A DNA stretch of 64,000 nucleotides from JAFAMS01 sp049520515 (lineage in GTDB: Bacteria; Vulcanimicrobiota; Vulcanimicrobiia; Vulcanimicrobiales; Vulcanimicrobiaceae). The notes beneath the pieces are model-generated. The model was not told where the DNA came from, made no database searches, and saw nothing but the letters and a program-made list of their open reading frames with translations. Location: NCBI GenBank assembly GCA_049520515.1, contig JBEKPS010000009.1, positions 52,375-116,374 of the forward strand, read 5' to 3'. The first letter of the stretch is position 1. Every line of letters begins with the position of its first letter. Positions 60,418 to 64,000 of the stretch are shown piece after piece. A program made the position numbers and the translations under genes.

Positions 60418-61515
60418 CTAGTGCCAATGCGTTCCCGCAGCGGTCTCGATCCTGATCTTGCGTAGCCACATTTGCCGCTGCCAGAAGCGTTCGTTGTCCC
60501 GGAACCACTCGATTGTTTGCTGTAGCCCATCATGGAAACTCGTCGACGGCTCCCATCCAACGGCCGCACGAAGCTTCGAGCTGTCGGAACGATGCTTGAA
60601 GACCTGCCCCGGACGCTCACCCACCCAAGCGATGAGATCTTCCGAGCGTCCCATCAATTCCAAGATTGTCTTGGCAATCGTCAAAACGTCCGTATCGATT
60701 CCCGTCCCGACGTTAAAGACTTCCCCGACGACTTTTTCCGCGGGAGCGTGCAGCACGCGATCGATTGCGTCGCACGTGTCCATCACGAAGACCCAGTCCC
60801 GCGAGCTAAAGCCCGTTCCATGAACCGACAACGGTTCATTGAGAATCACCGACGTAATAAAGCGCGGAATTACCTTTTCAAGGTGCTGCCGATAGCCGTA
60901 GTTATTGAACGGCCGTACGATAACCGCCGGAATATCATAGGTGCGCCAGTACGAGTAAACCAGACGATCTGCACCGGCTTTTGCACTTGCATACGGACTG
61001 CAGGGCTCGAGAGGGTGGGATTCATCCATCATCTCGAGTCCGTCACGACAGCTTCCGTAGACCTCGGAGCTGGAGATGTGGATGAAGCGCGATACGCGCG
61101 CCTTGTACCTGGCGACCGCGTTGCAGATGCTGGCGGTACCCAAAACGTCGGTTTCGAAGAAACCAGCGGCGTCGTAGATCGAGCGCGTCACATGTGTCTC
61201 GGCAGCCAAGTGGACGACCATGTCGACCGAGGACATGACCTCTTGCACTTGCGCGGCGTTACAGACGTTTCCGTAGATGAATTCGAAACGATCGGACTCG
61301 CGCATCTCGTTCGTAAAGTTGTCGACGTTTCCGGCATAGGTCAAAGCGTCGTAAGCGATGATTTTATAATGCGGATATTTGCGAAACAGATAACGCACGA
61401 AGTTGCTGCCGATGAATCCGGCTGCACCGGTCACGAGAATCGTTCGCGACCCCGCAGATCCGTTTCCATTCAGTTTCGAGGGGACGTTCTCCATAGGCAT
61501 GATGCGGGTCGTCAT
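60418..61515 (-). CDS. dTDP-glucose 4,6-dehydratase-like nucleotide-sugar dehydratase/epimerase
   Basis: A 365-residue extended SDR closest in layout to RmlB: VTGAAGFIGSNFVRYL, YDALTYAGNVDN, SSSEVYGS, catalytic YASAK and RPFNNYGYRQHLEKVIPRF. The first ~25 residues are a low-complexity leader; ATG 61515 overlaps the asparagine-synthetase stop (TAATG). Makes a 4-keto or epimerised NDP-sugar that the later genes can aminate and formylate. Confidence 0.9.
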   Translation of the reverse strand: MTTRIMPMENVPSKLNGNGSAGSRTILVTGAAGFIGSNFVRYLFRKYPHYKIIAYDALTYAGNVDNFTNEMRESDRFEFIYGNVCNAAQVQEVMSSVDMVVHLAAETHVTRSIYDAAGFFETDVLGTASICNAVARYKARVSRFIHISSSEVYGSCRDGLEMMDESHPLEPCSPYASAKAGADRLVYSYWRTYDIPAVIVRPFNNYGYRQHLEKVIPRFITSVILNEPLSVHGTGFSSRDWVFVMDTCDAIDRVLHAPAEKVVGEVFNVGTGIDTDVLTIAKTILELMGRSEDLIAWVGERPGQVFKHRSDSSKLRAAVGWEPSTSFHDGLQQTIEWFRDNERFWQRQMWLRKIRIETAAGTHWH

Positions 61516-63371
61516 TAGGCTACTCCCTTGATGAGCGACAGACCGCAGCGGTAGCGCCCTTCTTCGATATATGATTGGTACCAGAGCTGAAACATCGTCA
61601 GCGTCCAAAGTTTGTATGTGTGGTCGCGAACGCCGGCGTCGTGCTCAGACCACAACCGGTCGATCGCGGCCACGTTGAAAAACCCGTGCCGCAGTGCGTG
61701 CGGCGAAAGTGCATCGCGCGACAGCGCACGCAGCTCCTTACCGAGCCACGCATCCATCGGGAGAACGAACCCCTCTTTAGGGCGGTCGACGATTTGCCGC
61801 GGTAACACACGGCGTGCCGCGTTCTTGAGGACCGCTTTCGTCTCGTCCGGACGGACTTTCAAGTTGCCGGGCAGGCTCCCCGCAAACGCTACGACATCCT
61901 GATCGAGGAACGGAACCCGCACTTCGAGCGAGTGCGCCATCGATAGCCGATCGACGTATGTGAGAATCTGGTCCGGCAGAAATGCACGGCACTCGACCTC
62001 GAGCGTCGCGTTGACCAAGTCGCCAGGATCCGCCTCGTCATAGAGCCGCTGCACGAGCGACGAAGACGGCACGAATTCGTTGGCGCCGTTCAGCAGCTCG
62101 AGCTTCTCGGAATCCGTGAAGCCGGCGAACCGCATCCGCCATGTTCCATCACTCTCTGACGCACAAGCTTCGGCGAGTGCCTTGCGGTCTTCGAACGACC
62201 CAAACTGCGCATCACCTTTTCGCAGTCGTTCGACGATGGCCGCCATGCGGTGCGCAGCGTACGAACCGAAAAGCTCATCCGCACCGTCGCCGGAAAGCGC
62301 GACCTTGACGTCTTGCGCGATCATGGCGGAGAGCCAGTACGGCGAAATTGTTCCGCCGAACGGCTCGTCGAAAGCCCCGACGATCCGTGGTATCGCATCG
62401 ACGACGTCGTCGATCGTCACGATCAGTTCATGATGTTCGGTACCGAACTCCGAAGCCGCAAGCCGAGCAAACTCGACGTCATTTTTATGAGCGACGCGAT
62501 CGGCGTATCCCATCGAGTAGGTCTTGAGCGGTTTGGGCGCATGTTTCGCCATGAGCGAAACGATCAAGCTGGAATCGACGCCCCCGCTGAGGAACGCGGC
62601 GACCGGCACATCGCTCGCTTCGACGCGAACGCGAACGGCGTCGTCGAGAAGAGCTAAGAGCTTTTCGGCTGCTTCATCTTCCGTAAGCGTGCTCTCTCCG
62701 GTAAAATGCGGGCGCCAGTATTCGTGGAGCTGCACGCGTCCGTCCGCAAAGATCGCGATGTTACCGGCCGGCAACGTCGAGACGCCTTCGAAGATCGAGT
62801 ATGGCGCCGGCACGTGTTTGAAACTAAGATAGTGAAATAACGCTGTCCGATCGATCTCAGCCGAGGTCTGAGGATCCGCGAGTACGGCTTTGAGCTCAGA
62901 CGCGTAAACGAGTCGCCCGTTGCGGAGCGCAAAATAGATCGTCTTCTTTCCGATGCGATCCCGCGCCAGAAGAACGCGTTCGCGGCGTTCGTCCCAAATT
63001 GCCAGAGAAAACATCCCGCGTAGGCGGGAGACGAAGTCGTCGCCCCACTCTTCGTAGGCGTGCACGACAACTTCCGTGTCGCTCTGCGTCGTGAAGCGAT
63101 GTCCGTGAGCCGCGAGATCGGATCGAAGTGCCCGATAATTATAGATCTCGCCGTTGAAGCTCACCCAGACCGTGCTGTCTTCGTTCGGGAGCGGTTGCGA
63201 CCCGGAAACGAGATCGATGATCGATAGCCGGCGCGTGCCGAAAATCCCGAGCGGTGAAAAGCGGCTGCTGCCCGCGTCCGGCCCGCGATGGATGAGGCAC
63301 GTATCCATCGCGCGCGCGAGGTCAGGATCGGTCTCAAGGATGCGTCCCGCAATCCCATAGATGCCGCACAT
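61515..63371 (-). CDS. asnB: Asparagine synthetase B-type glutamine amidotransferase
   Basis: A 618-residue protein. ATG 63371 is required because Cys2 (MCGIYGIAG) becomes the N-terminal glutaminase nucleophile. The class II amidotransferase domain is followed by an ATP pyrophosphatase domain with FLSGGVDSS and the SGDGADELFGSY loop. In polysaccharide loci such AsnB homologues often amidate sugar acids rather than make free asparagine. First gene of the minus-strand decoration operon. Confidence 0.93.
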   Translation of the reverse strand: MCGIYGIAGRILETDPDLARAMDTCLIHRGPDAGSSRFSPLGIFGTRRLSIIDLVSGSQPLPNEDSTVWVSFNGEIYNYRALRSDLAAHGHRFTTQSDTEVVVHAYEEWGDDFVSRLRGMFSLAIWDERRERVLLARDRIGKKTIYFALRNGRLVYASELKAVLADPQTSAEIDRTALFHYLSFKHVPAPYSIFEGVSTLPAGNIAIFADGRVQLHEYWRPHFTGESTLTEDEAAEKLLALLDDAVRVRVEASDVPVAAFLSGGVDSSLIVSLMAKHAPKPLKTYSMGYADRVAHKNDVEFARLAASEFGTEHHELIVTIDDVVDAIPRIVGAFDEPFGGTISPYWLSAMIAQDVKVALSGDGADELFGSYAAHRMAAIVERLRKGDAQFGSFEDRKALAEACASESDGTWRMRFAGFTDSEKLELLNGANEFVPSSSLVQRLYDEADPGDLVNATLEVECRAFLPDQILTYVDRLSMAHSLEVRVPFLDQDVVAFAGSLPGNLKVRPDETKAVLKNAARRVLPRQIVDRPKEGFVLPMDAWLGKELRALSRDALSPHALRHGFFNVAAIDRLWSEHDAGVRDHTYKLWTLTMFQLWYQSYIEEGRYRCGLSLIKGVA

Positions 63372-63408
63372 ACTTAAGGTATCGGCGACCGCGAAGAGTG
63401 CCTGAACC

Positions 63409-63425
63409 AAGAGGTGCCACCTCTT
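63409..63425. promoter_or_regulatory. 17-bp palindrome in the asnB/M20 divergent region
   Basis: A perfect inverted repeat AAGAGGTG-C-CACCTCTT lies 38 bp upstream of asnB and 64 bp upstream of the M20 gene. It looks like a dimeric regulator operator; the core AGGTG...CACCT also occurs in the palindrome at 34389-34402. On the plus strand GATAAT at 63473-63478 could be a -10 for the peptidase gene. Confidence 0.5.
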
Positions 63426-63488
63426 TTCCCGCGGGCACCGGCCCCGGCGGTTATCTCCGCCTCGCGCGAACCCGATAATTTGAGGGAT

Positions 63489-64000
63489 ATGCTCATCGAA
63501 CCACCGCTGATCGACGGTGCCCGGATCGACGCCGAACGGCTCCTTCGCTGGGAATCGTGGCTCGCGGAGCTCATTCGGTTTCCAAGCACGTTCGGGAACG
63601 AACGTCCAGCGACGGAGTTTGTGTCGGCGAGGCTCGCCGAGCTCGGCCTGCGGCCGCACTTGGTCGCGCTCGATACGAGCCGGAGCAATGTTGTCTGCAA
63701 AATCGCGGGCAACGGCGCCGGTCGATCCCTCGTTCTCAATGCGCACCTTGACGTCGTGCCGGCGGGTGACGAGCGAGGCTGGAACGAGGCGCCCTACTCA
63801 GGCCACATCGACCGCGCGCGCGGACTAATCTTCGGTCGCGGCGCGCTCGACGATAAAGCGGGCGTTACAATTCTTCTGGCGCTCGTGGACGTACTGCGTA
63901 CGAAGCGGCTGGCAGGCGATCTCGTTTTCCAATTCGTCCTCGACGACGAAACGACGGGCAACGGTACGCTGAAATGCTTGGAGAGTGGCTGGTTGGGCGA
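63489..64000 (+). CDS. M20-family metallopeptidase (3'-truncated)
   Basis: ATG 63489 with a GAGGG ribosome-binding site; 170 residues visible, running off the window. The metal-binding block LNAHLDVVPAGDE, the bridging GRGALDDKAG and the start of the DDETTGNG acid block identify an ArgE/DapE/carboxypeptidase-type dizinc peptidase or deacylase. Divergent from asnB. C-terminal dimerisation domain and last ligands are outside the window. Confidence 0.9.
   Translation, partial: MLIEPPLIDGARIDAERLLRWESWLAELIRFPSTFGNERPATEFVSARLAELGLRPHLVALDTSRSNVVCKIAGNGAGRSLVLNAHLDVVPAGDERGWNEAPYSGHIDRARGLIFGRGALDDKAGVTILLALVDVLRTKRLAGDLVFQFVLDDETTGNGTLKCLESGWLG

Noticed and set aside
60532..61518. Plus-strand open frame antisense to the RmlB-like gene
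   Set aside because: No recognisable motif; opposite strand has full SDR motifs.
1..64000. CRISPR arrays, tRNA and rRNA genes
   Set aside because: No regularly spaced repeats and no cloverleaf or rRNA-like sequence noticed in the small intergenic space available.

Overview
The window is a GC-rich, gene-dense bacterial chromosome segment with very short or overlapping gene junctions. It mixes housekeeping genes (rpsB, tsf, pyrH, frr, cdsA, dxr, rseP, ispG, proS, glpX, nadE, cinA) with an unusually large set of surface-glycan genes. Gene content (short archaeal/eukaryal-type ProRS, copper-amine-oxidase-like domain protein, GtrA, Amj-type flippase, phosphoheptose-type enzymes) fits an uncultured, probably environmental phylum such as Candidatus Eremiobacterota (WPS-2). 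That placement is inference from gene style only; no rRNA gene or tRNA was seen, and no CRISPR array or complete insertion sequence.

Layout. 1-4.2 kb (+): LuxE-type acyl synthetase (5'-truncated), LuxC-type acyl reductase, class III aminotransferase and Gfo/Idh oxidoreductase, which together could turn a carboxylate into an aldehyde and then an amine. 4.2-11.3 kb (-): glpX, a lipoamide-dehydrogenase-like flavoprotein, a nitrilase-family amidase overlapping nadE, a CysG-N-like siroheme enzyme, cinA and a sugar epimerase. 11.4-14.9 kb (+): PIG-V-like mannosyltransferase, GtrA and a GT39-like transferase. 14.9-19.2 kb (-): proS, M16 peptidase, Amj flippase, TPR lipoprotein. 19.2-22.9 kb (+): GT4 glycosyltransferase with a relic methyltransferase tail, PduO-type adenosyltransferase, APC transporter.

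22.9-34.4 kb is a carbohydrate locus. A tightly coupled seven-gene minus-strand operon (HAD phosphatase, small-molecule kinase, split transketolase, methyltransferase, two paralogous unknown proteins) faces a plus-strand pair resembling the sporadic carbohydrate cluster 2OG-Fe(II) oxygenase and LIC12192-family protein. Next comes a heptose-like operon: a nucleotidyltransferase-kinase fusion in reversed HldE order, a GmhA-like isomerase and two epimerases. 34.4-37.4 kb (+) holds a methyltransferase, a third divergent member of the unknown family and a radical SAM/SPASM protein.

37.4-51.1 kb (-) is the conserved rpsB-tsf-pyrH-frr-cdsA-dxr-rseP...ispG run, led by an extended -10 promoter. A 63-codon ORF sits where uppS is often found, and a five-gene glycosyltransferase/SDR/methyltransferase block is inserted between rseP and ispG. 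Upstream of rpsB the leader is duplicated as an imperfect direct repeat flanking an AT-richer orphan gene. 52.1-56.8 kb (+): two FkbM methyltransferases, small ORFs, a NodU/TobZ carbamoyltransferase and a GNAT-like protein. 56.8-63.4 kb (-): AsnB-type amidotransferase, RmlB-like epimerase, a formyltransferase-radical SAM fusion, a methyltransferase and an SGNH hydrolase. The window ends in a truncated M20 peptidase (+).

Together the accessory genes suggest a decorated glycan carrying methyl, formyl, carbamoyl, amide/amine and possibly acetyl groups, built beside isoprenoid, phospholipid and lipid-carrier functions. Several junctions appear to use non-AUG starts (CTG or ATT) overlapping the preceding stop codon.
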